Source: Magnetovibrio sp. (lineage in GTDB: Bacteria > Pseudomonadota > Alphaproteobacteria > Rhodospirillales > Magnetovibrionaceae). Taken from it: 6,278 nucleotides of DNA. Under the pieces are notes generated by a model, which made no database searches, was not told the origin of the DNA, and saw only the letters and a program-made list of their open reading frames with translations. Below are positions 1-6,102 of this stretch, piece after piece. The DNA is taken from positions 1 through 6,278 of the forward strand of contig JAESUA010000283.1 in the NCBI GenBank assembly GCA_016763255.1. Direction: 5' to 3'. The first letter of the stretch is position 1. The number at the start of each line of letters is the position of its first letter. Position numbers and translations under genes: made by a program.

Positions 1-693
1 ATTGGGCGGGGTGCCGACCAGGGTCGCGACGCCACCGATGCTGGCACCATACGCGGTGCCGATCAGCAGGGCTTTGGCAAATGGTGAACCATCAAAACCG
101 TTTATTTTGCCACCACTGTTGGCCGCGGCGACGATGCCGATCACCGACAGCGCGATGGGCAGCATCATGACCGTTGAGGCGGTGTTGCTGATCCACATGC
201 TGAGCCCCGCAGCGGTGATCATAAACGCGCCGACCAGTTGGCGTGGTTTGGTTCCGGCGCGCGACAAAACGAACAGGGCCATGCGCTTGTGCAAACCCCA
301 GCGTTCCACCGCCAAAGCGATCAAAAAACCACCCAAAAACAAAAAGATCAGCGGGTTGGCATAAGGGGCCGCCACGACCTTGATGGAGCCTTGGCCCAGC
401 ACCGGAAACAGCGCCAGTGGCAGCAGCGCGGTGGCGGCCACTGGGATGGCTTCGGTGAGCCACCAGATGGCCATCAAGGCGGCTACGGTGGCGACGCGCC
501 ATGCGTTTAGGGGCATTTCACCGGGGGGCGGCAAAATCGCCATCAAGGCGAACACCGCGATTCCCAAAACCAAACCGAACCATGCCGGTAAACGTTGACT
601 GGCAGCGTGATGCGCATGGCTGGGCGGAATCGATTCGGGTGATCTGGCGTGGTGGTGAGAATTCGCTGGGGAAGGCTTGCTATTGTCCATCAT
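1..693 (-). CDS. SLC13/DASS-family sodium:dicarboxylate (anion) symporter, N-terminal 231 codons, cut by window edge
   Basis: The minus-strand frame is open from tandem ATG codons at 693-688 to the left edge, giving the N-terminal 231 residues of a protein usually around 470-550 aa. DASS family hallmarks are visible: W-W-L-T-E-A-I-P-V-A-A-T-A-L-L-P at about 77-92, an N-P-L-I-F-L-F-L-G-G-F membrane segment at 113-123, the first S-N-T-A sodium/carboxylate-binding motif at 169-172 followed by M-M-L-P-I, and G-T-P-P-N at 227-231 exactly at the edge. Several hydrophobic segments (about 38-54, 66-98, 113-128, 153-168, 173-191, 207-226) fit the family topology. Family members carry C4-dicarboxylates, citrate or sulfate across the inner membrane with sodium; the substrate here cannot be told. 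The second SNT motif lies outside the window. Residues 1-33 are hydrophilic and rich in His, Ser and Pro, which is unusual. Either ATG could be the start; no strong Shine-Dalgarno is visible. Confidence 0.9.
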   Translation of the reverse strand, partial: MMDNSKPSPANSHHHARSPESIPPSHAHHAASQRLPAWFGLVLGIAVFALMAILPPPGEMPLNAWRVATVAALMAIWWLTEAIPVAATALLPLALFPVLGQGSIKVVAAPYANPLIFLFLGGFLIALAVERWGLHKRMALFVLSRAGTKPRQLVGAFMITAAGLSMWISNTASTVMMLPIALSVIGIVAAANSGGKINGFDGSPFAKALLIGTAYGASIGGVATLVGTPPN

Positions 694-752
694 AAACACG
701 ATCTTACTGAATTAAGGTCTGAGCGCCACTGACACTTTGTGAGATGCATCAT
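694..752. promoter_or_regulatory. Divergent spacer between the SLC13 transporter and the phosphatase operon
   Basis: This is the only non-coding space upstream of both divergent units, so promoters for each should lie here or just inside the neighbouring starts. On the minus strand a TAAGAT (complement of 701-706) is a possible -10 only 7 bases from the transporter ATG, but I see no convincing -35. On the plus strand no good sigma-70 pair is apparent. The call rests on position rather than on clear boxes. Confidence 0.35.
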
Positions 753-1433
753 ATGAGCGAAACTCCGTTACGTCTTGCCGTATTCGATTGCGACGGCACG
801 TTGGTCGACAGCCAGCATTCCATCGTTGCCTCCATGCACGCGGCGTGTGAGGTCCATGGATTTGAAAAACCCGACGCCGAGGCCGTGCGTCGGGTGGTGG
901 GCTTGCCGCTGGAAGTGGCGATCTGTCAATTGATGCCGGGGGTGGATCAGGCTTTTTCCCAGGTGGTCAGCGAAACCTATAAGGATGCCTTTTATCAACT
1001 GCGTCAAGCCGGTGAGGTTGAAGAACCCTTGTATGAGGGCATTGCAGGCGTTTTGGATCAATTGGACGGCGCCCAATGGCTGATGGGGGTGGCGACCGGA
1101 AAATCCCATCGCGGATTGGTGGCGACCTTAAAACATCATCAACTGTATGAACGTTTTGTCACCCACCAAACCGCCGATCGCGCCCAAGGCAAACCCCATC
1201 CCGACATGATGTTTAAGGCCATGAACGAAACCGGTGCCGAACCACAAGACACCATCATGATCGGCGATACCACCTTCGACATCGAAATGGCAAAGAATGC
1301 GGGGGTGCGCTCCATCGGGGTCAGCTGGGGCTATCATCAAACCGAAGAATTAATGGACGCCGGCGCGGCTCAGGTGGTGAACACGACTGAAGAACTGACC
1401 CAGGCGTTGTTTGCATTGGCGGAGACGATGTAA
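753..1433 (+). CDS. HAD-IA family hydrolase, phosphoglycolate phosphatase-like
   Basis: A 226-residue HAD superfamily phosphatase. All four catalytic motifs are intact: motif I D-C-D-G-T at 12-16 (nucleophile D12, acid/base D14), motif II threonine T115 in V-A-T-G-K, motif III lysine K147 in G-K-P-H-P-D, and motif IV G-D-T-T-F-D at 171-176. A helical C1-type cap lies between motifs I and II (about 20-85), placing it near phosphoglycolate/pyrophosphatase-type enzymes that dephosphorylate small soluble phosphometabolites in the cytoplasm; the substrate cannot be assigned. The start at 753 is preferred over the in-frame ATG at 744 because GTGAG (739-743) sits about 9 bases before 753 but abuts 744, and because motif I then falls at the usual distance from the N-terminus. 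It is the first gene of the operon; its TAA overlaps the next ATG by one base. HAD-IA genes near atp12 are, from general knowledge, a recurring alphaproteobacterial arrangement. Confidence 0.94.
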   Translation: MSETPLRLAVFDCDGTLVDSQHSIVASMHAACEVHGFEKPDAEAVRRVVGLPLEVAICQLMPGVDQAFSQVVSETYKDAFYQLRQAGEVEEPLYEGIAGVLDQLDGAQWLMGVATGKSHRGLVATLKHHQLYERFVTHQTADRAQGKPHPDMMFKAMNETGAEPQDTIMIGDTTFDIEMAKNAGVRSIGVSWGYHQTEELMDAGAAQVVNTTEELTQALFALAETM

Positions 1434-1435
1434 TG
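1421..1435 (+). promoter_or_regulatory. Ribosome binding site and TAATG coupling at the phosphatase/asmA junction
   Basis: GGAG at 1421-1424 precedes the asmA ATG at 1433-1435 by 8 bases. The phosphatase stop TAA (1431-1433) shares its last A with that ATG. This is the classic layout for translational coupling, so asmA output is probably tied to ribosomes finishing the upstream gene. It also fixes the asmA start over later ATG codons at 1439 and 1445. Confidence 0.8.
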
Positions 1436-3532
1436 AAAATGTGGATGAGAGTTCTCGGCTCGGTGTTTGTGTTGCTGGTGGCGACGCTGATTGCCGGTGT
1501 CGCGGTGCTCAAATCCACCGACTACAACCGCTTTAAGGGGGTGCTCGAAACCTTGGTGGAGGATGCCACCGGGCGCCAATTGACCATCGCGGGTGAGTTG
1601 CAGCTGGCGGTGTCGCTCAATCCGACCCTTTACGTCACCGGGGTGAGCTTCGGCAATGCCGATTGGGCCTCTAAAACGCCGATGATGACGCTTGATCGCA
1701 TGGAAGCCCAAGTGGCGTTAAAACCACTGCTGTCGGGATTGTTGGAGATTGACCACATCGTGCTCGACGGTGTGAATTTGGTGTTGGAAACCGATGGCCA
1801 AGGCCGGGCCAATTGGGAGTTCGACGCTGCCGGTAAGGCCCCCGCCGACTTCCCGACAAACGGGCCTGTAAGCGTATCGGACGGCACCATGGCCTTAAAG
1901 CCTGAAGTGCGCGATGTGCGCCTGCGCAATGTTCGCCTAACCTACATTGACGGTGCCACGGGCGGTGTGATTGTAACCGACTTAAAACGTGCCGATTTTA
2001 GCGCCGCCACCATGGACAGTGCGCTCAAAGGTGTGGTCGAAGCCGTCTATAATGATGTTACGCTTGAGGCCCAAGCCGAGCTTGGATCGCTGGATCAGTT
2101 GATCGGATCCGCAGGAAAAGCCTTCCCCGTAAAGTTGAAAATTTCAGCCCCCGGGCTGAGCGCCGACATCGTCGGTTCAGTCGAACAGCCCAGCGCCGGA
2201 ATGGCCGTTGATCTGCGGGTTTCTGCACAGCTGCGTGATATGGCCACGGTGTCCAAACTGGCGGGGGTCGAGCTGCCCAATTGGCCGGGTATCAAGGTCC
2301 GCGCCACTGTCACCGGCGGCGGCACCGCATTCAGCTTCAAGGGGCTTGAGGCCTTCATCGGCGACAGTGATTTGAAAGGCTCCGTAGATTTGGAGTTGGC
2401 GGGCAATCGCCCCCGTGTGGTGGCGAAACTTTCATCAATCACCCTGGATGTGAATGCGTTGGCGGGCATTGATCAAACCCGCTCGCCCAACACCGCAACA
2501 CCGGATCGGGTGTTCAGCGATGACCCATTGCCATTTGGTGTGTTGAAGCTTGTTGATGGCGAGGTGCGCTATCGCGCTCAAAAGGTCTTGCTTGATGCGC
2601 TGACATTTGACGACGTCAAAGCGAATGTGAGCCTTAAAGATGGCAAGCTGGTGCTGAAGCCTTTGTCGTTGAGTTTCAACAAAGGCCGGATTGTCGTACA
2701 TGCTGAGGTGGAGGGAGGCCTCAAAACGCCAAAGCTGAATATCCGCGCTTCCGGACGCAACCTGGATGCCAACTCATTTGCGGCCTTAGCCGGTCGAGAG
2801 GGCTTGGTGAGCTTAAAACTAGATGGCGAGGTGAACCTCAAGGGGGCGGGGAATTCCGTGCACACCATCATGGCGGGGCTTAATGGCACCACCAATTTGG
2901 TTGGCCGCAATGGTCGTATTTTTGATGACCGCTTTAAGGAGTTGACCACGGGGATTGGCTCGATATTGCCGTGGGTATCGAATAAGGACGCCAACGTTAT
3001 CACCTGCATGGTGGCAAAGGTGCCCATTGTGAATGGCGAAGCGCGTGCCCAAACGGTGATTTTAGACACCAGCGGTGTGGTGGTTAAAATCACCGGCAAT
3101 GTGGATCTGGGCGGGGAACGGCTGCATTTGACGGTGCACACCGATGCCAAAAAAACCAGCTTAAGCAGCCTTGCTGTGCCGTTTCGTATCAAAGGATCGC
3201 TTGTCGAGCCGCGCATCGATGTCGATCCCGGCGAGGCGGTGGTCGGTACGGTGGGCAATATCGTTAAGGCCCCGGCCAAGTTGATCGCCGGTTTGCTCAA
3301 AGACACCATTTCCCTGGTTGAAAGCGACAAAGCGATAAAAGAAGCCGCCGCCAAGGATGATCCTTGCATCCAGGCCCTTGCTGGGGGTAAGACCTCGCCT
3401 AAGAGCGAAGCTGTGAAAAAGGCCAAACCCGCGCCACCTCCGCAAGAGGTCCCGGTGGACAAAAACAAATCCACCGGCGATCCGTTGAAGGACGTGGAAA
3501 ACTTCGGTAAGGCCTTAAAAAACTTATTCTAG
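1433..3532 (+). CDS. AsmA-family inner-membrane-anchored envelope protein
   Basis: A 699-residue AsmA-like protein, somewhat longer than E. coli AsmA (about 617). One N-terminal transmembrane anchor (about 5-26) is followed by Y-N-R-F-K and then A-T-G-R-Q-L-T-I-A-G-E-L at 45-56, the typical AsmA N-terminal pattern. A long periplasmic beta-rich region follows, and a C-terminal AsmA domain contains V-P-F-R-I-K-G-S-L-V-E-P-R-I-D-V-D-P at 582-599. Cys525 and Cys645 are the only cysteines I see in the periplasmic part and could form a disulfide. The tail (about 650-699) is a Lys/Pro/Ala-rich linker ending in a short amphipathic helix. AsmA-like proteins belong to the repeating-beta-groove superfamily linked to phospholipid transport and outer-membrane homeostasis; that role is family knowledge, not shown here. 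It is the middle gene of the operon, 7 bases before atp12, and neither neighbour is envelope-related. Confidence 0.92.
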   Translation: MKMWMRVLGSVFVLLVATLIAGVAVLKSTDYNRFKGVLETLVEDATGRQLTIAGELQLAVSLNPTLYVTGVSFGNADWASKTPMMTLDRMEAQVALKPLLSGLLEIDHIVLDGVNLVLETDGQGRANWEFDAAGKAPADFPTNGPVSVSDGTMALKPEVRDVRLRNVRLTYIDGATGGVIVTDLKRADFSAATMDSALKGVVEAVYNDVTLEAQAELGSLDQLIGSAGKAFPVKLKISAPGLSADIVGSVEQPSAGMAVDLRVSAQLRDMATVSKLAGVELPNWPGIKVRATVTGGGTAFSFKGLEAFIGDSDLKGSVDLELAGNRPRVVAKLSSITLDVNALAGIDQTRSPNTATPDRVFSDDPLPFGVLKLVDGEVRYRAQKVLLDALTFDDVKANVSLKDGKLVLKPLSLSFNKGRIVVHAEVEGGLKTPKLNIRASGRNLDANSFAALAGREGLVSLKLDGEVNLKGAGNSVHTIMAGLNGTTNLVGRNGRIFDDRFKELTTGIGSILPWVSNKDANVITCMVAKVPIVNGEARAQTVILDTSGVVVKITGNVDLGGERLHLTVHTDAKKTSLSSLAVPFRIKGSLVEPRIDVDPGEAVVGTVGNIVKAPAKLIAGLLKDTISLVESDKAIKEAAAKDDPCIQALAGGKTSPKSEAVKKAKPAPPPQEVPVDKNKSTGDPLKDVENFGKALKNLF

Positions 3533-3535
3533 AGG
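3531..3535 (+). promoter_or_regulatory. Ribosome binding site of the atp12 gene
   Basis: AGAGG lies 4 bases before the ATG at 3540 and overlaps the asmA stop codon TAG (3530-3532). The spacing is short but supports the 3540 start. Confidence 0.6.
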
Positions 3536-3539
3536 CATC

Positions 3540-4238
3540 ATGACCAAACGATTCTACAAAGACACGGGCGTGTCCCAGGCAGAGGACGGCTTTGCCATCA
3601 CCCTGGACGAGCGCGTCATCAAAACCCCTGCGGGCGAATCGCTGAACGTTCCAACTGAGGCCCTGGCCAAGGCCATTGCCGACGAATGGGCCGCCCAAGG
3701 CGATGACATCGATCCCAATTCAATGCCTTTGATGCAGCTGAGCGGCACCGCCATCGACCGTGTGCCGGGGGTGCGCGATGGTTTGATCGATGGTTTGTTG
3801 CGCTACATCGATACCGACTTGCTGTGCTACCGCGCCGCCACCCCCGAAGACCTTGCCGCGCGTCAGGCCGAGGTGTGGCAGCCGTTATTGGATTGGGCCG
3901 AAGAAACCTTCGGGGCTAAATTGAAAGTGGTCGAAGGTGTGATTGCGGTGACCCAAGACGCTGCCGCACGCCAAGGATTTGGCGCGGCGATGGCCGATTT
4001 GGACAATTGGCAGCTGACCGCACTGGCCGAAATGATCGGCGTCAGCGGTTCCATTGTGGTCGGTTTTGCGATGTTTGCCGGTGCCCTGGACGGTGAACAA
4101 GCGTTTGCCGTTTGCCATGTCGATGAAGATCATCAGATGGAGCTGTGGGGCGAAGATGCCGAAGCCACCGCGCGGCGCGCCAATGTGCGCGGGGAATTGA
4201 ACACCGCTGTACAGTTCCTGGATCTTTTGAAAGCTTAG
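3540..4238 (+). CDS. Atp12-family F1-ATPase assembly chaperone
   Basis: A 232-residue protein with full-length match to the Atp12 pattern. Visible landmarks are the N-terminal R-F-Y-K-D (4-8), L-D-E-R-V-I-K-T-P (22-30), D-E-W at 48-50, D-T-D-L-L-C-Y-R-A (91-99), W-Q-P-L-L-D-W (113-119) and E-L-W-G-E-D (201-206). No signal peptide or membrane segment is seen. In mitochondria Atp12 binds unassembled F1 alpha subunit and hands it on for alpha3beta3 assembly; alphaproteobacterial homologues are presumed to do the same in the cytoplasm. The acidic residues near E-L-W-G-E-D correspond to the region containing the functionally important glutamate in yeast Atp12 (family knowledge; exact equivalence not checked). 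It is the last gene of the operon. Its stop TAG is built from TA of the ancestral site plus the first G of the repeat element that follows, so the ancestral stop was probably TAA. Confidence 0.95.
   Translation: MTKRFYKDTGVSQAEDGFAITLDERVIKTPAGESLNVPTEALAKAIADEWAAQGDDIDPNSMPLMQLSGTAIDRVPGVRDGLIDGLLRYIDTDLLCYRAATPEDLAARQAEVWQPLLDWAEETFGAKLKVVEGVIAVTQDAAARQGFGAAMADLDNWQLTALAEMIGVSGSIVVGFAMFAGALDGEQAFAVCHVDEDHQMELWGEDAEATARRANVRGELNTAVQFLDLLKA
4235..4237. repeat. Putative target-site duplication TTA, left copy
   Basis: TTA at 4235-4237 directly precedes the GAG left end and matches TTA at 4503-4505 directly after the CTC right end. Three bases is short and could be chance, but collapsing the two copies yields GCTTAAGC and restores a sensible end for both flanking genes, which supports it being a duplication. 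Confidence 0.6.
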
Positions 4239-4270
4239 AGTCCGTCCACGAAGTTATTGTTGTTTCTCAA
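4238..4270 (+). repeat. Left terminal inverted repeat of the element
   Basis: 33 bases starting GAGTCCGTCCACGAAG; pairs with 4470-4502. Base-by-base comparison gives mismatches only at element positions 7 (G opposite A) and 26 (T opposite G). Its first base completes the atp12 stop codon. Confidence 0.9.
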
Positions 4271-4273
4271 TGT

Positions 4274-4361
4274 CTTGTGTTTTTGCTCCCGGTAGGAGGC
4301 AAGCACGCCGTGATGCTGGGGCATCACAAGGGCTTGGCGAGCCCCGGTGCGAAAACACAAG
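4274..4361. repeat. Internal inverted-repeat arm A
   Basis: CTTGTGTTTTTGC (4274-4286) pairs with GCGAAAACACAAG (4349-4361), 13 positions with one T-G wobble. Inside are a 7-bp hairpin GTGATGC-TGGG-GCATCAC (4310-4327) and a 5-bp hairpin GGGCT/AGCCC (4330-4334 with 4340-4344), so the arm is itself branched. Confidence 0.8.
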
Positions 4362-4373
4362 TCACCCAAAGGG

Positions 4374-4469
4374 CGGGCAGGAAGGTCACCCCTGCCGCGT
4401 CCTGAAGCCTCAACGATGCTCCAGCATCGTCATCGGCACCACTCCTCGCATGGGTGACCTTCCTGCCCG
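4374..4469. repeat. Internal inverted-repeat arm B, perfect 18-bp stem
   Basis: CGGGCAGGAAGGTCACCC (4374-4391) is the exact reverse complement of 4452-4469. The enclosed 60 bases carry a perfect 8-bp hairpin ACGATGCT-CC-AGCATCGT (4413-4430). The outer edge of the arm abuts the right terminal repeat, so the arm stacks directly on the outer stem in a folded molecule. Confidence 0.85.
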
Positions 4470-4502
4470 TTGAGAAGCAACAATAACTTCGTGGAAGGAC
4501 TC
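4470..4502 (-). repeat. Right terminal inverted repeat of the element
   Basis: The reverse complement reads GAGTCCTTCCACGAAG and continues in step with the left end for 33 bases with two differences. It abuts the stop codon (complement of 4503-4505) of the minus-strand membrane protein gene. Confidence 0.9.
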
Positions 4503-4505
4503 TTA
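4503..4505. repeat. Putative target-site duplication TTA, right copy
   Basis: Partner of the TTA at 4235-4237. On the minus strand it reads TAA, the stop codon of the duplicated-gate membrane protein. Confidence 0.6.
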
Positions 4506-5477
4506 AGCGGGGCGATACAAAAGGCGGTTAAATATTCGTTCCGGTAGGGCCAAGATCAAGCGGCTTAACCCGATCATGACGACCACGGCAAAGATAAATC
4601 GGCCGATCAAAACCCCGGTGACATCGCCACCCAGCGCCATCATAAACAACGGATCTTCAATCAGGCTGTGACACAGCGCCATAAAACACAGTGACAATAC
4701 GATGTCGCGCGGGCTCATGTTTCCGGCACGGGCTTCTTTGATGATCAATCCACCGCCCAAGGTTAGCCCCAGCAGGGCCCCGACCATGGTGATGGAGGTC
4801 GCGTCTTTGGAAATGCCCATCAAACTCATCAAGGGGGCCACCCCACGGGCAATGAGGTCGGTGATTTTCAAGACTTCCATAAGCTTCAGCAACACCACCA
4901 AGGCGAGGATCAGCCAAAACAGCCAAAACAGCGAGACCACGCTGTTCCAGGCCCAATCGCCCCAGTTTGCATCGACCGCGCCCATGTCGGGCAGCCAGGC
5001 GATGCTGGCCGGTTCTTGTAGCCAATCACCCCAGGTGTAAATGGCGTTCAAAATCCAGCCGTAGGCAAGTGCGGCGACAAAACGCAGGGTGCTTGAAAAA
5101 ATAAAGCTGATCCCAGCCCGGCGTGAAATCACCTGCTCTTGGGGCAGGGCATGGGCGAACAATATCATCGACAACAGTACGGTGAGTTGGGCAACCGTAA
5201 GATCGGCGTAAGGCAAGATGCCAACCAACGCGGCTGCCGCACCATAAGTGTTGACCAAGATTCCGGTGGCCCACACGATGCCGGTTGAAGCCGGTAGACC
5301 AACCAAATTCATGACCGGCTCAAACACCTGGGCGAGTTCGTCAATCAGGCCAAACTCAACCCCGATGCGCACCAAGATCATCACCGGCACCATGACGATC
5401 AGCAATTCCCAATACAGGGCCAGGGTATCCTTGCTGAGTTTGCCAACAGCAGGGAGGACGGAAGCTAGGCGTGCCAT
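4503..5477 (-). CDS. Duplicated nucleoside-recognition (Gate) domain membrane protein
   Basis: A 324-residue polytopic inner-membrane protein with about eight hydrophobic segments (roughly 20-38, 66-90, 97-110, 125-147, 178-200, 228-247, 257-277, 286-311). It resembles proteins annotated as nucleoside recognition/Gate domain (as in SpmA/SpmB and nucleoside transporters), a fold whose substrate is usually unknown. Two halves repeat with an offset of about 161 residues: P54/P215, M56/M217, G60/G221, G72/G233, G79/G241, H109/H270. Each half ends in a His plus acidic cluster, F-A-H-A-L-P-Q-E-Q (107-115) and L-C-H-S-L-I-E-D-P (268-276). It starts 2 bases after the yciB stop with no clear Shine-Dalgarno, implying co-transcription and probably coupled translation. 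It ends Y-R-P-A then TAA, the TAA being one copy of the TTA repeat beside the element. Transport is inferred from fold only; YciB linkage could mean an envelope role. Confidence 0.82.
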   Translation of the reverse strand: MARLASVLPAVGKLSKDTLALYWELLIVMVPVMILVRIGVEFGLIDELAQVFEPVMNLVGLPASTGIVWATGILVNTYGAAAALVGILPYADLTVAQLTVLLSMILFAHALPQEQVISRRAGISFIFSSTLRFVAALAYGWILNAIYTWGDWLQEPASIAWLPDMGAVDANWGDWAWNSVVSLFWLFWLILALVVLLKLMEVLKITDLIARGVAPLMSLMGISKDATSITMVGALLGLTLGGGLIIKEARAGNMSPRDIVLSLCFMALCHSLIEDPLFMMALGGDVTGVLIGRFIFAVVVMIGLSRLILALPERIFNRLLYRPA

Positions 5478-5479
5478 GT

Positions 5480-6049
5480 CTAAGATTTCGTCTCGACCGC
5501 ATCATCATCATCGGGTTCGATTTGATGGCGAAAAATCAGCGGCAATTGGGCTATGCTGAAAACGATGGTCAGCGGCATGATGGCGAAGACCTTAAAGTTC
5601 ACCCACATGTCGGTGGTCTGGGTGCGCCACACCACTTCGTTGATGATCGCCAACAATACGAAAAACCAGGCCCAGCGCCAAGTCAGCTTGCGCCAGCCTT
5701 CGTCGTCGAGGAACAACGCGGTGTCGAGTACCGATTTGAGGTAGCTTTTTTTGTACGCCAAACCGCCAAACAGTACCGTTGCGAACAAGGTGTTGACGAT
5801 GGTCGGCTTGATCTTGATGAAAAAGTCATCTTCCAGATACAGCGTCAAACCGCCAAATACCAACACCACCACGCCGGTCACCAGTGGTAGGGTGGGGATG
5901 CGTTTGAGCATGATGTACGAATAGGTAAGAGATACCACGATCGCCACCATGAATACGGCGGTTGCTGTGAAAATACCCATCTTCGCGTTAACGAAGAAAA
6001 ACAGAAGCAGAGGGCCTACTTCCAACGCCATTTTGAGTGCTTGGTTCAT
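5480..6049 (-). CDS. yciB: YciB / septation protein A (inner-membrane intracellular septation protein)
   Basis: A 189-residue membrane protein, close to E. coli YciB (179). Typical features are G-P-L-L-L-F-F-F at 12-19, the D-D-F-F-I-K-I-K-P-T core at 74-83, R-W-A-W-F-F at 125-130, N-E-V-V-W-R at 137-142, and W-V-N-F-K-V-F at 149-155. About five hydrophobic segments are visible, followed by an acidic tail (D-D-D-D near 180-183). YciB homologues affect cell-envelope integrity, septum formation and cell-wall synthesis in interaction with elongation and division proteins. The ATG at 6049 is chosen because the N-terminus then matches the family; the frame continues open upstream to 6265, but that extension is a Ser/Arg-rich non-family sequence. 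No Shine-Dalgarno precedes the ATG. It is the first gene of a two-gene minus-strand unit, facing away from the carboxylase gene. Confidence 0.94.
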   Translation of the reverse strand: MNQALKMALEVGPLLLFFFVNAKMGIFTATAVFMVAIVVSLTYSYIMLKRIPTLPLVTGVVVLVFGGLTLYLEDDFFIKIKPTIVNTLFATVLFGGLAYKKSYLKSVLDTALFLDDEGWRKLTWRWAWFFVLLAIINEVVWRTQTTDMWVNFKVFAIMPLTIVFSIAQLPLIFRHQIEPDDDDAVETKS

Positions 6050-6102
6050 GACGCGTTTATAACAAGCCGAGCTGCGCAGGGGAAGTTGTAGAATTTTTGC
6101 CT

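Larger units (their letters stand above)
4238..4502. mobile_element. 265-bp MITE-like palindromic element with 33-bp terminal inverted repeats
   Basis: A non-coding block occupies the whole gap between two convergent genes. Its ends form inverted repeats, 4238-4270 against 4470-4502, matching at 31 of 33 positions and beginning GAGTCC. A 3-bp TTA direct repeat flanks it (4235-4237 and 4503-4505). Inside are two further inverted-repeat arms, 4274-4361 and 4374-4469, each tipped by a similar small hairpin. No convincing protein is encoded and no transposase is present, so any movement would need one supplied in trans. Long terminal inverted repeats plus a target duplication in a tiny non-coding unit is the definition of a MITE. 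A TNA-type 3-bp duplication is known for the IS1031 group of the IS5 family, making such an IS a possible parent, but I cannot verify a sequence match. Alternatives are a structured intergenic repeat or a structured RNA. A second genomic copy would settle this. Confidence 0.78.

Noticed and set aside
2..364. Plus-strand open frame at the left edge
   Set aside because: It is antisense to the SLC13 gene, whose minus-strand translation has clear family motifs over its full length.
744..752. Start of the phosphatase at the earlier ATG (MHH-)
   Set aside because: The purine-rich GTGAG abuts this ATG with no room for ribosome binding, while it is well spaced for the ATG at 753. The difference is only three residues.
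2578..3474. 298-codon open frame antisense to asmA
   Set aside because: It is Ser/Thr/Leu/Pro-rich low complexity, shows no family motifs and lies wholly opposite a clear AsmA gene; it is a frame shadow of a G+C-rich gene.
4145..4473. Small plus-strand open frames running through the 265-bp element
   Set aside because: They are composed of the inverted-repeat arms read as protein, have Arg/His/Gly-rich content and no recognisable domain, and one begins inside atp12.
4238..4502. Simple bidirectional rho-independent terminator
   Set aside because: There are strong stems but no T-run directly following any of them on either strand, and the 33-bp outer repeats with TTA flanks are far larger than a terminator needs. 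It may still hinder transcription.
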